The translations under genes were made by a program, and so were the position numbers. Positions 15,375-24,247 of a stretch of 64,000 nucleotides of DNA are shown here, piece after piece (the stretch's first letter is position 1; each line of letters begins with the position of its first letter). Where the stretch lies: the NCBI GenBank assembly GCA_040222855.1, contig JAVKCD010000019.1:62001-126000 (forward strand), written 5' to 3'. The stretch is from Phycisphaeraceae bacterium (GTDB lineage Bacteria; Planctomycetota; Phycisphaerae; Phycisphaerales; Phycisphaeraceae). The notes under the pieces were generated by a model. It was not told the origin of the DNA and did not search any database. It worked only from the letters and a program-made list of their open reading frames with translations.

Positions 15375-17414
15375 CTAGGGAGTCAGGTCTTCGAGTTCGT
15401 AGCCATCGGCGGGGGTGAAGTTGACGGCTTTTCGGAGTGAGGCGAGGTCGAGGGGTCGGGTTTCGTTGCCGTCGAGGAGGGCTTCGGTGACGAGGACTTC
15501 GAGGGTGGGGTCGTTGAGCATGGCTTCGAGTCGTCGTTTGGAGATGGGCTCGTAGTCGTCGACGCGGATGACGGCGAGAGCCTGTTCGGAGGGGACGGGT
15601 TGGACGAGCATGCGCTCGGAGGGGTTGAGTGTGGCGATGTCGCCTAGGGCGTTGAGTTCGCGGGCGCGGGTGAAGATGGCGTCGACGAGGTCGCCTTGCT
15701 GCCCGAGGCCGGGGAGGGTGGGGACGGTGAAGAGGCCGGAGCGGTCGCGGGTACGTCTGGGGAAGGGGCCGGTGTCGATGATGGCGGCGGATGATTCGGA
15801 GGCGATGTCTTCGAGAGGTTCGGTCGTGGCGCGTGTCCGCCAGGTGTCGGTCTGATCGGTGAGGGTGCGGTAGGCGGCGAGTTGGCGGGCGTCCTGCTCG
15901 ACCTGGTCGCGGACTTCGTCGAGGGACTCGGGTGTGCGGAGGGGCAGCGCGTCGGTGACGCGGAAGATGAGCATGGAGCCGGAGGGCAGTTGCATGACGG
16001 GGCTGGGTGACTGCTCTTGGAGGTAGAGGGTGAGGAGAGGGTTTTCTTTGGCGGGGTTGAGTTCGCGGAGCGAGGCGACGACCTGGGTGATGGGGATGCG
16101 GGGTTGACGATCTGGGAGGACGGCCCCGCCTATGACGGGGTCGAAGGCGAGGTCGCGGACGTTGACGAAGGTGGAGGGTGCGGGCCGGAGGTTGGGTCGG
16201 ATGTTGTAGGTGGCCTCGATTTCCTCGGCGACGGAGCGGAGGGTCTTGGGCGAGAAGTCATCGGGGAAGTTGTAGTAGCCCTGGGTCTGGGTGATGCCGC
16301 GGAGTTCGGTGGTGAGCTTGGCGGAAGCGGCGCGGGCGATCTCCTGGGTTGTTTCGAGGGCTTTTTGCTGCTGGAGGAAGCGTCGGATGTCAGCGCGGAC
16401 TTCGCGGTAGTCGCGGGGCTGGGCGCCTTCCTGCGGCTGGCCCTGTTCGTTGAGGGGGAGGAACATCTCCTGGTTTTCGCGGAAAAAGGCGAGGGCGTCG
16501 GCTTCTTCGACGGTGGTCTGGGCGAGGACGGCGTCGAAGGGGATGACGAGGGCTTCGAGTTTGACGCGGTCGAGGAGTTGGTAGCCGAAGCCGTAGGGTT
16601 CGCCTTCGCCTGGGGGGGTGTCGCGGTAGGTGGTGAAGAGTTCTTCGAGGAGTTCGGGTTGGGGTTGGGTTTCGATGCCGAGGGCGGAGGGACGGAGCAG
16701 GACGAAGCTGGCGGCGACGGCGGCCTGCTGATCAGAGATGACCTGCTCGATGAGGGGGCGGGAGACGCGTTGGGCGCCGGAGGCGATGCCGAGGAGCGCG
16801 TTGGCCTGGCGAAGGAGTGGTTCGGCCTGGGTGATGTTGCCGGCGTCGAGGGCTTGTCTGCCCTGTTGTTGGAGGATGAAGCCCTGGAGTTGGGCGGTGA
16901 GTCGGCGGAGGCCTGGTGATGGGTCGAGATCGACGTCCAGGGTGGTGCGGCCGAGCATGAGGGCGATGACGCGTTCGCGTTGAAGCCAGCGGCCGATGGT
17001 GGCGATGATGCTGGCCTGCTTGACGTTCATGGTGAGCGCGCGTTGTGCCAACTCGTTTTCGTCGAGCCCGAAGGCTCCGAGGGCGGTGGCGATCTCGGTT
17101 TGGCTGACGGCGATGCCGAGTTCATCGACGGCGGCACCGAGCAGGAGCCAGCGGCGGACGCTGCGGCTGTCGGAAGCGCTGCCGGCGACGGACTGGAAGA
17201 TGGGGGTGATGCTGTTGAGGATCTGGATCTCGTTGCGGGCGACCAGTTCGTCCTGCACCGTGAGTTCGCGGCCGTTGACGGTGCCGATGACGGCTTGGGC
17301 AGGCGAGCCCTGGGTGATGTAGGAAAGCGTGTCCTGGAGGAGGAACGCGATCATGAGGAGGGTGATGCCGACGACGACGATGATCGTCTGGTATTGACGG
17401 AAGAACTTGAACAC
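15375..17414 (-). CDS. Membrane-anchored periplasmic foldase, PpiD/SurA N-domain like
   Basis: Probable chaperone for exported or outer-membrane proteins. The 679-residue protein has a short cytoplasmic start (FKFFRQYQ), one membrane helix at about residues 10-30, then a SurA/PpiD-type N-terminal helical domain beginning GTVNGRELTVQDELVARNE. A periplasmic helical and beta region follows. I do not see a clear parvulin catalytic motif, so it may be a chaperone only. Translation starts at GTG 17414. It lies 150 bases downstream of lptD in the same direction, and both genes fit outer-membrane assembly. Confidence 0.75.
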   Translation of the reverse strand: MFKFFRQYQTIIVVVGITLLMIAFLLQDTLSYITQGSPAQAVIGTVNGRELTVQDELVARNEIQILNSITPIFQSVAGSASDSRSVRRWLLLGAAVDELGIAVSQTEIATALGAFGLDENELAQRALTMNVKQASIIATIGRWLQRERVIALMLGRTTLDVDLDPSPGLRRLTAQLQGFILQQQGRQALDAGNITQAEPLLRQANALLGIASGAQRVSRPLIEQVISDQQAAVAASFVLLRPSALGIETQPQPELLEELFTTYRDTPPGEGEPYGFGYQLLDRVKLEALVIPFDAVLAQTTVEEADALAFFRENQEMFLPLNEQGQPQEGAQPRDYREVRADIRRFLQQQKALETTQEIARAASAKLTTELRGITQTQGYYNFPDDFSPKTLRSVAEEIEATYNIRPNLRPAPSTFVNVRDLAFDPVIGGAVLPDRQPRIPITQVVASLRELNPAKENPLLTLYLQEQSPSPVMQLPSGSMLIFRVTDALPLRTPESLDEVRDQVEQDARQLAAYRTLTDQTDTWRTRATTEPLEDIASESSAAIIDTGPFPRRTRDRSGLFTVPTLPGLGQQGDLVDAIFTRARELNALGDIATLNPSERMLVQPVPSEQALAVIRVDDYEPISKRRLEAMLNDPTLEVLVTEALLDGNETRPLDLASLRKAVNFTPADGYELEDLTP

Positions 17415-17564
17415 GGGGCAGAGGCTCCGAAATGGGGTTCAAAGGGTGAGGGTCGAGTATATCGCGGGGTGGGCGGCGGGGCGGAGGAAAGGCCGGATCG
17501 GTTGTTGGTCATCACCCGGCCCATTCGCCCGAGGCGAACTGCCCTGTCGGGGCCAATCGGGGGG

Positions 17565-20558
17565 TCAGTCGATGTTGTCGTAGGGGAGGAGGCCTTCGCC
17601 GGCGCGTTGCTGGGCGAGTTGGGGCTGGAGGGACACGCTGAGAGAGGATTCGTTGTCGATCTGGTCGAAGTCGGCGGTGAATCGGAGTCGCCAGCTGGGG
17701 AGTTTTCGGTCGAGGCTGAAGAGGACATCGCGGGACCCGCCTTCTTCGAGGTCGAGGCGGTGCTCGAAGAGGGCGCGGTACTTGGCGGTCATCTGGTAGC
17801 CGGCACCGTAGCCGAGGATGGAGCTGTCGAGTTGATGGATCTGCTGGTAGTTGATGAAGGAGGTGAGTCGGGTGTCGTGCTCGAAGGTGACGGCGGATTT
17901 CCACTGGGCGGTCTGCTGGTTTTCGAGGTCGTGGGTGACTTCGGAGATGAAGCCGATCTGGTCGGTGACGAGCCAGGCGAGCTCGCCGAAGAGGTGATCT
18001 CCGCCTCGGGAGAGTTCGGGTCGGTAGGCGTGGTATCGGGGGATGATGGCGCCGTCGATGGACTCGGAGGATCGGAAGATGGCGTCGGTGCGGAGGCGGA
18101 TCCAGTCGACGGTTCGGGTTTGGCCGAGGGCTTGTCGTCGCGTCTGCCAGGTCTGGAGGATACCGATGCGGGTGCCGGCGCCGTCGGAGAGTCGGTCGGT
18201 GTCGTTGTCGAGGATGAAGACCTGATCGGTGTCGTAGGAGGTGCCCATGATGAACAGGTCGGAGGAGGGTTCGATGATGTGGCGGACGCCGTCGATGTTG
18301 AGGATACGGCTGCGGACGTTGGAGTTGGAGCCGATGAAGGTGGTGTGGAGGCGGACGCCGAGGGCACCCCAGAATCGATCGTTGGGGTCGTCGATGAAGG
18401 GGGAGTTGGCGCTCTCGCTGTAGCCGACGAATCGGCCTGCGGCGAAGGGATTGACATCGACGATGCCCAGGCGTCTTGAGGCCGATAGTTCGTGTCGGGT
18501 ATCGATGCGGTGGCGCCAGCTATCGGGGATGCCGAGTGGTGCGTAGCTGTCGTCGAAGGAGACGAACTCGAAGTCGCCAAAGTTGATGAGGGAATCCATG
18601 GTGTCGAATCCGCGGTCTTCGGGAGCGTCTTCGCTGAAGCGGATGCGTTGGTAGCTGTAGTTGTTCTCGGTGAGATAGACGACACCCGAACTGCCAAGGG
18701 GCGTTCCCTGTCGGAAGTAGGAGAGTCTTGGTGCTTCGTCGATGCGCCAGGGTTGGGCCTGGAGTTCGGGGAGTTGTTCGATGAAGTTGTTGGCGTCGTA
18801 TCGGAAGAACAGAGAGAAGGTGGTTTCGTGGTCGGTGTTGGCTAGGTAGAGGGAGGTCTCATAAGGGAGGGCGGCGTAGGCTTCATCGGGGAAGAACTCT
18901 TCGAGGAAGGTTTCATCGGAGACGACGGCGAGTTGCAAGGCGGCGCGCCAGCCTTGTTCGAGTTGCTGGAGGTGCTGGGTGTGGAGGAAGCCCCGGAACT
19001 CGCCTTCCTGGCCAACGGCGTTGCGTCCGCCAACTTCGTCTTCGCCCTGATCGAACGGGAGGACATAAAACTGGGATTGGCCGAGGGCGTTGGGTCGGTC
19101 GTACTGGACTTCGGCTCCGAGGGCGACGCCGTGCTGTCCCTGGACGTCGAAGCGGCCGGAGAGGTCCACGCCTTGGGGTTGGTCTTTGCCGGTGAGGGCG
19201 AAGAGGTCCCACTCGGTCTGGAGTTCGAGCCCGTTTTGGTTTGAGAAACCAGCGTCGATCGAGCGGAGGGGAATTTCCTGGCCGCGGCCGGAGAGCCTTG
19301 GGGTGTAGAAGATCGGCGTATCGTTGACACGCACGGTAGCGTCGTCGGCGGCGAAGTAGGGGATCGCCGAGCCATCGGGCTGGCGGGCGACGTTGACGGC
19401 GAGTTTTTCGGCGCCGATGCCAAAGTGTGGCTGCGCGAACGCGCTGGTGGCGAGGGTGACATTGGTGGCGACAGCGGCGGTGCCAGCAACCTGTCGGATC
19501 TCTTCGGCGCGGATGTAGATTGGGATCTGTCGCCGGGGGTCGTAGGTGTAGGCGACAGCCTCGAAGAGCAGGGCGCGTTCAGCCTTGGTATCGACGAGCA
19601 TGCGGGGGGCACGCACGGTGGTGACGCCATCGGAGATGATCGCGTTGTCTTCGAGGTAGATGGCGGTGACTTTGTCGGCGTCGAGTGATCCGGAAAGAGC
19701 GAAGTTGCCATCGGCGAAGAGGACGGCCTTCTCGGCGGTGAGTCGGAGGGTGGTGTCGCCTCGGGGGTCGGTGTAGATGACGGTGATCCCGCCCACGAGG
19801 GTCAGGGTGGACTCGGTGTCTCCGCCTCGGGCGACGGCACGGCCAGCGGCGAAAGAGATGCGTCCTTCCGTCGGGAGATCGATAAGCCCGCTGGGTTCGG
19901 GCTGGTCGGCGAGCGCGGGCGAGACGGCGTCGATCTCGGCGCGGCGTCGTTCGATCTCGGCGCGTCGAAGGTCCTTGAGGGCGATCTGATCGTCGGTGAC
20001 TGCGGGGCTGGGGTTGATGGCGAGGGTGGGGGTCGCACGCGCGAGGTCGAGTCGGGCGAAGGCGCTGCGGGCCTGGGTGATGATCGGGCTATCGGGCGCG
20101 GCGTCGGGTTGGAGCAGGAGGTTGGCATCGACGGCGAGCCCGCCTCGGGTGGCGGCGGAGAGGGTCATGCGTGGGGTGGCGGCTTCAATCGGGCCGGTGG
20201 CGTCGCCCGGGCTGGCGTCGAGGAGGAAGACGGTGAGGATGTGGATGGTCTGGTGCTGGATGGTGCGGGTCTGGACGCGGACTAACGCGCGGGACGCGGC
20301 GAAGCGGTAGCTGCCTACGGCGAAGGTGGCATTGTCTTCGAGCAGGAACCATCGGGTGGCGTCGGTTTCGGTCCAAGTGGTGACGCGTTGGCCGCCGAGG
20401 ATCGCCTGAGCATCGACTACGGGGTCGGCAAGGGGTCCAAGAGAGACGCGCGGGCCGACGATCGAGATGGGTTGTTCGGCTGCCGGTGAGGGGGAGCAGA
20501 GGGAGAGGGTTAATGTGGCTGCGAGTAGGCTGGCTGTGATGTTAGGGAGGTTGGGCAT
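17565..20558 (-). CDS. lptD: LPS-assembly outer membrane protein LptD (OstA)
   Basis: Outer-membrane translocon that inserts lipopolysaccharide into the outer leaflet, 997 residues. A signal peptide ends near PSPAAEQ (about residue 27). The N-terminal half is beta-rich OstA-type jellyroll sequence (ISFAAGRAVARGGDTESTLTLVGGITV, VLFADGNFALSGSLDADKVTAIYLEDNA). The C-terminal half is a long beta-barrel with LptD features such as HIIEPSSDLFIMG and LQTWQTRRQALG. No LptE or other Lpt gene is in the window. Its presence argues for an outer membrane with an LPS-like lipid. Confidence 0.85.
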   Translation of the reverse strand: MPNLPNITASLLAATLTLSLCSPSPAAEQPISIVGPRVSLGPLADPVVDAQAILGGQRVTTWTETDATRWFLLEDNATFAVGSYRFAASRALVRVQTRTIQHQTIHILTVFLLDASPGDATGPIEAATPRMTLSAATRGGLAVDANLLLQPDAAPDSPIITQARSAFARLDLARATPTLAINPSPAVTDDQIALKDLRRAEIERRRAEIDAVSPALADQPEPSGLIDLPTEGRISFAAGRAVARGGDTESTLTLVGGITVIYTDPRGDTTLRLTAEKAVLFADGNFALSGSLDADKVTAIYLEDNAIISDGVTTVRAPRMLVDTKAERALLFEAVAYTYDPRRQIPIYIRAEEIRQVAGTAAVATNVTLATSAFAQPHFGIGAEKLAVNVARQPDGSAIPYFAADDATVRVNDTPIFYTPRLSGRGQEIPLRSIDAGFSNQNGLELQTEWDLFALTGKDQPQGVDLSGRFDVQGQHGVALGAEVQYDRPNALGQSQFYVLPFDQGEDEVGGRNAVGQEGEFRGFLHTQHLQQLEQGWRAALQLAVVSDETFLEEFFPDEAYAALPYETSLYLANTDHETTFSLFFRYDANNFIEQLPELQAQPWRIDEAPRLSYFRQGTPLGSSGVVYLTENNYSYQRIRFSEDAPEDRGFDTMDSLINFGDFEFVSFDDSYAPLGIPDSWRHRIDTRHELSASRRLGIVDVNPFAAGRFVGYSESANSPFIDDPNDRFWGALGVRLHTTFIGSNSNVRSRILNIDGVRHIIEPSSDLFIMGTSYDTDQVFILDNDTDRLSDGAGTRIGILQTWQTRRQALGQTRTVDWIRLRTDAIFRSSESIDGAIIPRYHAYRPELSRGGDHLFGELAWLVTDQIGFISEVTHDLENQQTAQWKSAVTFEHDTRLTSFINYQQIHQLDSSILGYGAGYQMTAKYRALFEHRLDLEEGGSRDVLFSLDRKLPSWRLRFTADFDQIDNESSLSVSLQPQLAQQRAGEGLLPYDNID

Positions 20559-20606
20559 CGCTGGGCACGATACCCCTTGGCCGAAAAGGCTGCCATTGAA
20601 TCCGGA

Positions 20607-21167
20607 TCAGTTGGTGGGGAGGAGGGAGCGGGCTTTTTCGATGATGGGTTGGGGGTCGGACCCGCCTACAAACTCGCCGATGAGGTTGCCGGAGGCGTCG
20701 TAGACGAAGACGGCGGGGACGACGAGGTCGTTCCAGGAGTCGGCGATGCGGTTGACGACCTCGATCTGGGCATCGGCATCGGGGTAGAGGAGGTAGGCGT
20801 CGTGGAGGGCGTGGTGCTTGTCGAGGAAGTCGATGGCTTGTTGTTCGTAGTCGCCGGGGACATCGAGGGTGATGGAGACGGGTCGGACGGCGTCGCCCAG
20901 GTCTTTGAGACCGGTGTGGAGGTCGGGGAACATGGCGATGCAGGGGGCGCACCAGGTGGCCCAGAAGTCGATCACGGTGATCTGGCCTTTGGCGACGGAT
21001 TCGGCGACGAGGGCTTCGATGGCGTCGGCGTCGAGCTGGGGCAGGGCTCGGGTGGCGGCTTGTTCGGGTGCTGCGGGGGTCGTTCCGGGCTCCTGGGCCG
21101 GTGCGGTGGCGTCGCCACAGGCGGTGAGGACGAGAGTGAGGGTCAGCAGGATCAGGAGGCGGGGCAT
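20607..21167 (-). CDS. Thioredoxin-like lipoprotein (TlpA/ResA type)
   Basis: Predicted extracytoplasmic thiol-disulfide protein, 186 residues. A lipobox LTAC (Cys17) follows a short hydrophobic signal. After an alanine/proline linker comes a thioredoxin fold with the redox motif WCAPC (in VIDFWATWCAPCIAMFPDL) and the cis-proline segment LVVPAVFVYD. The open frame extends upstream, but the ATG at 21167 gives the proper lipoprotein start. It is divergent from thiS across 96 bases, and it may reduce cytochrome or envelope cysteines. Confidence 0.85.
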   Translation of the reverse strand: MPRLLILLTLTLVLTACGDATAPAQEPGTTPAAPEQAATRALPQLDADAIEALVAESVAKGQITVIDFWATWCAPCIAMFPDLHTGLKDLGDAVRPVSITLDVPGDYEQQAIDFLDKHHALHDAYLLYPDADAQIEVVNRIADSWNDLVVPAVFVYDASGNLIGEFVGGSDPQPIIEKARSLLPTN

Positions 21168-21263
21168 GAGCGTCCTTTCGGGGAGGGCATGGGAGGATGT
21201 TAGCCCCGGATGGAGTGATCGGCGTTCTTTTCGTGGTGCGTGTTCGGCTGCTAACATCAAAGT

Positions 21264-21461
21264 ATGCAGATCGTGCTTAATGGCGAGAAACGTGAGACCG
21301 AGGCGGTGACGGTCGCGGCACTGCTCAAGGAGCTTGGGCTCGAGGGCCAGCCCGCAGCGGTCGAACGCAATGCTGAGGTGGTCAAACGCAAGGAACACGA
21401 GGCTACGCGACTGACCGATGGCGATGCGATCGAAGTCGTCACCCTCGTCGGCGGCGGCTAA
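21264..21461 (+). CDS. thiS: Sulfur carrier protein ThiS
   Basis: Small ubiquitin-like protein (65 residues) that, once adenylated and thiocarboxylated at its C-terminal glycine, donates sulfur for the thiazole of thiamine. MQIVLNGEK is the first beta strand, LLKELGLEG the helix, [12 protein letters not shown] the last strand with the required Gly-Gly end. ThiG follows 116 bases downstream, matching its job as ThiG partner. Confidence 0.92.
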   Translation: MQIVLNGEKRETEAVTVAALLKELGLEGQPAAVERNAEVVKRKEHEATRLTDGDAIEVVTLVGGG

Positions 21462-21577
21462 CCCCCCCCACCCCACCCCCTCACTGCTCCTGGCTGTGGG
21501 TTCTCGTGCGGTTTAATGGGACCGGTTGAGTCGATCATGGTTGTTTTCGATTTCGATGATGCTTACGAGGTGATGTG

Positions 21578-22429
21578 ATGGCGACGCTGGTGCAAGATGA
21601 AGCTGTGTTGGGTGGTTCATTGGAAGTAGGGGGACGGACGCTGACGAGCCGGCTGATCGTGGGCACGGGCAAGTACCCGAACTATCCGACGATGGCCGCT
21701 TGTCTGGATGCGTCGGGGACGGAGGTGGTGACAGTGGCGGTGCGGCGCGAGCGGCTGATTGACGCTGAGGGCAAGTCGCTGCTGGAGTTTGTGGATACGG
21801 ATCGTTACACGATTCTGCCGAACACGGCGGGATGTTTTTCGGCAGACGATGCGGTGCGGGTCGCGCGGCTGGGGCGTGAGATCTTGGATCAGCTCGACAA
21901 TCCCGGGAAGGATTGGGTGAAGCTCGAGGTGCTGGGGGATAAGAAGACGTTGCTGCCTGACCCGGTTGGGACGCTGGAGGCGACCAAGGAGTTGGTGGCG
22001 GACGGGTTCAAGGTGCTGTGTTACTCGAGTGATGATCCGATCATGGCGCTTCGGATCAAGGAAGCGGGGGCGGCGTCGGTGATGCCGGCGGGGTCGCCGA
22101 TTGGTTCGGGTCAGGGCGTGTTGAACCCGCACGCGATCGCGCTGATTCTTGAGCTGCTCAAGGAAGGTGATGCCGACTATCCGGTGATCGTCGATGCGGG
22201 CGTGGGGACGGCGTCGGACGTGTCGATCGCGTTTGAACTCGGTGCGGACGGCGTGCTGCTCAATACCGGGATCGCGCACGCGAAGGACCCGTTGCGGATG
22301 GCGCACGCGATGCGTCATGCGACGGCTGCGGGAAGGCTGGCCTATCTATCAGGCCGGATCGGCAAGAAGAAGTATGCGAACGCGTCGTCGCCCTGGGAGG
22401 GTGTAATCGGTTACATCCCTGGCGAGTGA
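21578..22429 (+). CDS. thiG: Thiazole synthase ThiG
   Basis: Forms the thiazole phosphate of thiamine from deoxyxylulose phosphate, dehydroglycine and ThiS thiocarboxylate. The 283-residue TIM-barrel has the family motifs [27 protein letters not shown], the Schiff-base lysine in WVKLEVLGD (about Lys115), [12 protein letters not shown] and [14 protein letters not shown] 21578 is used; an in-frame GTG lies one codon upstream. It stands after thiS; thiH/thiO, thiF and thiC are not in the window. Confidence 0.95.
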   Translation: MATLVQDEAVLGGSLEVGGRTLTSRLIVGTGKYPNYPTMAACLDASGTEVVTVAVRRERLIDAEGKSLLEFVDTDRYTILPNTAGCFSADDAVRVARLGREILDQLDNPGKDWVKLEVLGDKKTLLPDPVGTLEATKELVADGFKVLCYSSDDPIMALRIKEAGAASVMPAGSPIGSGQGVLNPHAIALILELLKEGDADYPVIVDAGVGTASDVSIAFELGADGVLLNTGIAHAKDPLRMAHAMRHATAAGRLAYLSGRIGKKKYANASSPWEGVIGYIPGE

Positions 22430-22481
22430 TGCCGGTGCGTGTTGTTTGATTTTTTGATAAACCCCGTTGTGCGAGGTCACG

Positions 22482-23153
22482 ATGTTTAGAAGTGCAGTGA
22501 TGGTGTTGGTTGCCGGGTTATTGGCGGTTTCTGCGTTCGGTCAGGATGGGGATGCCCCGGAGGGAACGGTGGTACGGCTGACAACGAACGCGGGGGACAT
22601 CGATCTGCTGATGTACGACGAGAAGACGCCCGGGACGGTGGCTAACTTTCTGCGGCTTGTGGACGAGAAGGCGTACGACGGCGCGTTTTTTCATCGCCTG
22701 GTGCCCGGGTTTGTGATTCAGGGGGGCGGGTTCAAGGTGATGGAGAACGAAGCGGGTGAGCAGGTCATCGGGGATGTGCCGGATCACGGACCTGTGAAGA
22801 ACGAGCCGGGCATCGAGAATGTCCGAGGCACGCTGGCGATGGCAAAGCTCGGCGGTGATCCCGACTCGGCAACGAATCAGTTCTTCATCAACCTGGGTGA
22901 TAACCGGGCGAATCTCGACAACCAGAATGGCGGGTTCACGGTGTTCGCTGAGGTGATGCCGGAAGACTTGCCCATGTTGGATAAGCTGAATCGCTTGGAA
23001 CGCGTCAATGCCAACGGACCGTTCACAGACCTGCCGCTGCTGGAGATTCCTGAGGGTGATGCGGTGGACCTGGCGGGGCTGCTGATCATCGAGACAGCCC
23101 GGGTGGTGGACCCCGAGGCTGAGGCGGTGGAGGCGGGCTCGGAGACGGAATAA
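22482..23153 (+). CDS. Secreted cyclophilin-type peptidyl-prolyl isomerase
   Basis: Predicted periplasmic proline isomerase, 223 residues. A cleavable signal peptide (ending near VSAFGQ) precedes the cyclophilin domain. FFHRLVPGFVIQGGGF holds the catalytic arginine region and GTLAMAKLGGDPDSATNQFFINLGDN the substrate-binding Gln/Phe residues. A short acidic tail follows. The next gene is a second cyclophilin with cell-surface modules, so the pair looks like a local duplication that diverged. Confidence 0.9.
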   Translation: MFRSAVMVLVAGLLAVSAFGQDGDAPEGTVVRLTTNAGDIDLLMYDEKTPGTVANFLRLVDEKAYDGAFFHRLVPGFVIQGGGFKVMENEAGEQVIGDVPDHGPVKNEPGIENVRGTLAMAKLGGDPDSATNQFFINLGDNRANLDNQNGGFTVFAEVMPEDLPMLDKLNRLERVNANGPFTDLPLLEIPEGDAVDLAGLLIIETARVVDPEAEAVEAGSETE

Positions 23154-23308
23154 CTGGCCCAGCCGGTTGTTTTCAAGCCGGTTTCACGGGATTTTGACTC
23201 GACCGGGTTGGGGATGTGGGGTATTTTTGGGCATACCTCTGCCCGGTTTGTCGCCAAGGTTGTGGGTGACGGCTTGATGGGCCTCCAGTGAAGATGGGAA
23301 AGATGAGC

Positions 23309-24247
23309 ATGCGAAAGTCTCTGTTGGCAGTTGGTGCTGTGGTGTCGCTGGGGGGTGCGGGGCTGGCCGCCGCTGACCCGCTGGTGGTTGGTATCGGCAC
23401 CGGCAACACCGTGGCACGTTTCGAGACGGTGCTGGGACCGATCCACATCGAGGTCTTCGATGCGGTGAGCCCAAGCGGAACCAACGGGGCGTATGAGACG
23501 ACGATCACACCAGCGACGGCGACGAACTTCAAGACGCTGATTGTGCAGGACGCCTATCAGTACATGTTCTTTCACCGCTCGGCGTTTCTGGGGAATGGCG
23601 AGCCGTTTGTCGTGCAAGGCGGGGGCTTTCGTGTGACCGATCCGGTGAGTGGATCGCTGGCGTTCGTTGCTGACAACGGCACGGTCATCAATGAGCCGGG
23701 CATCTCGAACACGCGCAGCACGATCGCGATGGCGAAGACGGCCGCTGGCCCGGATACGGCGTCAAATCAGTTTTTCTTTAATCTCGGAGACAACAGCGCG
23801 AATCTGGATTTCCAGAATGGCGGGTTCACGGTATTCGCACGGGTGCTGGGCAACGACATGGACATCGTGGACCAGATCTCGGCGTTGCTACGCATCAATG
23901 CCTCTACGATTCATCCGGCGTTTAATGAACTGCCCGTGCTGAACCCGCCTGTGGGCGGACAGATCCTGCTTAGCGACCTGGTGATCACCAACGACGCCTT
24001 CCTGCTGGTGCCCGGGGACGCGAACTTCGATAGCGTGGTCGATCTGATTGATCTCTCGACGCTGGCGACGAACTTCCAGACTTCGGCGATCGGGGCCGAG
24101 TTTGGCGACTTCAACTTCGACGGCGTGGTGGACCTGATCGATCTCTCGACGCTGGCGAGCAACTTCGGTGCGGGCACGACGGTGCCTGAGCCGGTGTCGG
24201 CGGCGCTGCTGGGGGCTGGGTTGGTGGGGCTGAAGCGTCGACGCTAA
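23309..24247 (+). CDS. Cyclophilin fused to dockerin-like repeats and a PEP-CTERM tail
   Basis: Exported protein of about 312 residues. After a signal peptide (RKSLLAVGAVVSL) comes a cyclophilin domain (FFHRSAFLGNGEPFVVQGGGF; TIAMAKTAAGPDTASNQFFFNLGDN), then two dockerin-like calcium loops (GDANFDSVVDLIDLSTLATNF and GDFNFDGVVDLIDLSTLASNF), then a PEP-CTERM-like tail (VPEPVSAALLGAGLVGL plus KRRR). ATG codons at 23294 and 23303 are alternative starts; 23309 has the best spaced GGGAAAG. Its stop overlaps the convergent neighbour by 4 bases. A proline isomerase as surface-anchored module is unusual; its target is unknown. Confidence 0.85.
   Translation: MRKSLLAVGAVVSLGGAGLAAADPLVVGIGTGNTVARFETVLGPIHIEVFDAVSPSGTNGAYETTITPATATNFKTLIVQDAYQYMFFHRSAFLGNGEPFVVQGGGFRVTDPVSGSLAFVADNGTVINEPGISNTRSTIAMAKTAAGPDTASNQFFFNLGDNSANLDFQNGGFTVFARVLGNDMDIVDQISALLRINASTIHPAFNELPVLNPPVGGQILLSDLVITNDAFLLVPGDANFDSVVDLIDLSTLATNFQTSAIGAEFGDFNFDGVVDLIDLSTLASNFGAGTTVPEPVSAALLGAGLVGLKRRR

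Noticed and set aside
16017-18479. Two long + strand open frames (300 and 499 codons) antisense to the foldase and LptD genes
   Set aside because: Their products are highly biased (Gly, Glu, Asp, Val), have no domain, and mirror the codon pattern of the real minus-strand genes, which have clear family motifs.
21168-21577. TPP riboswitch near thiS or thiG
   Set aside because: No CTGAGA...ACC(T)GATCTGGATAAT-type conserved segments are present, nor before thiE.
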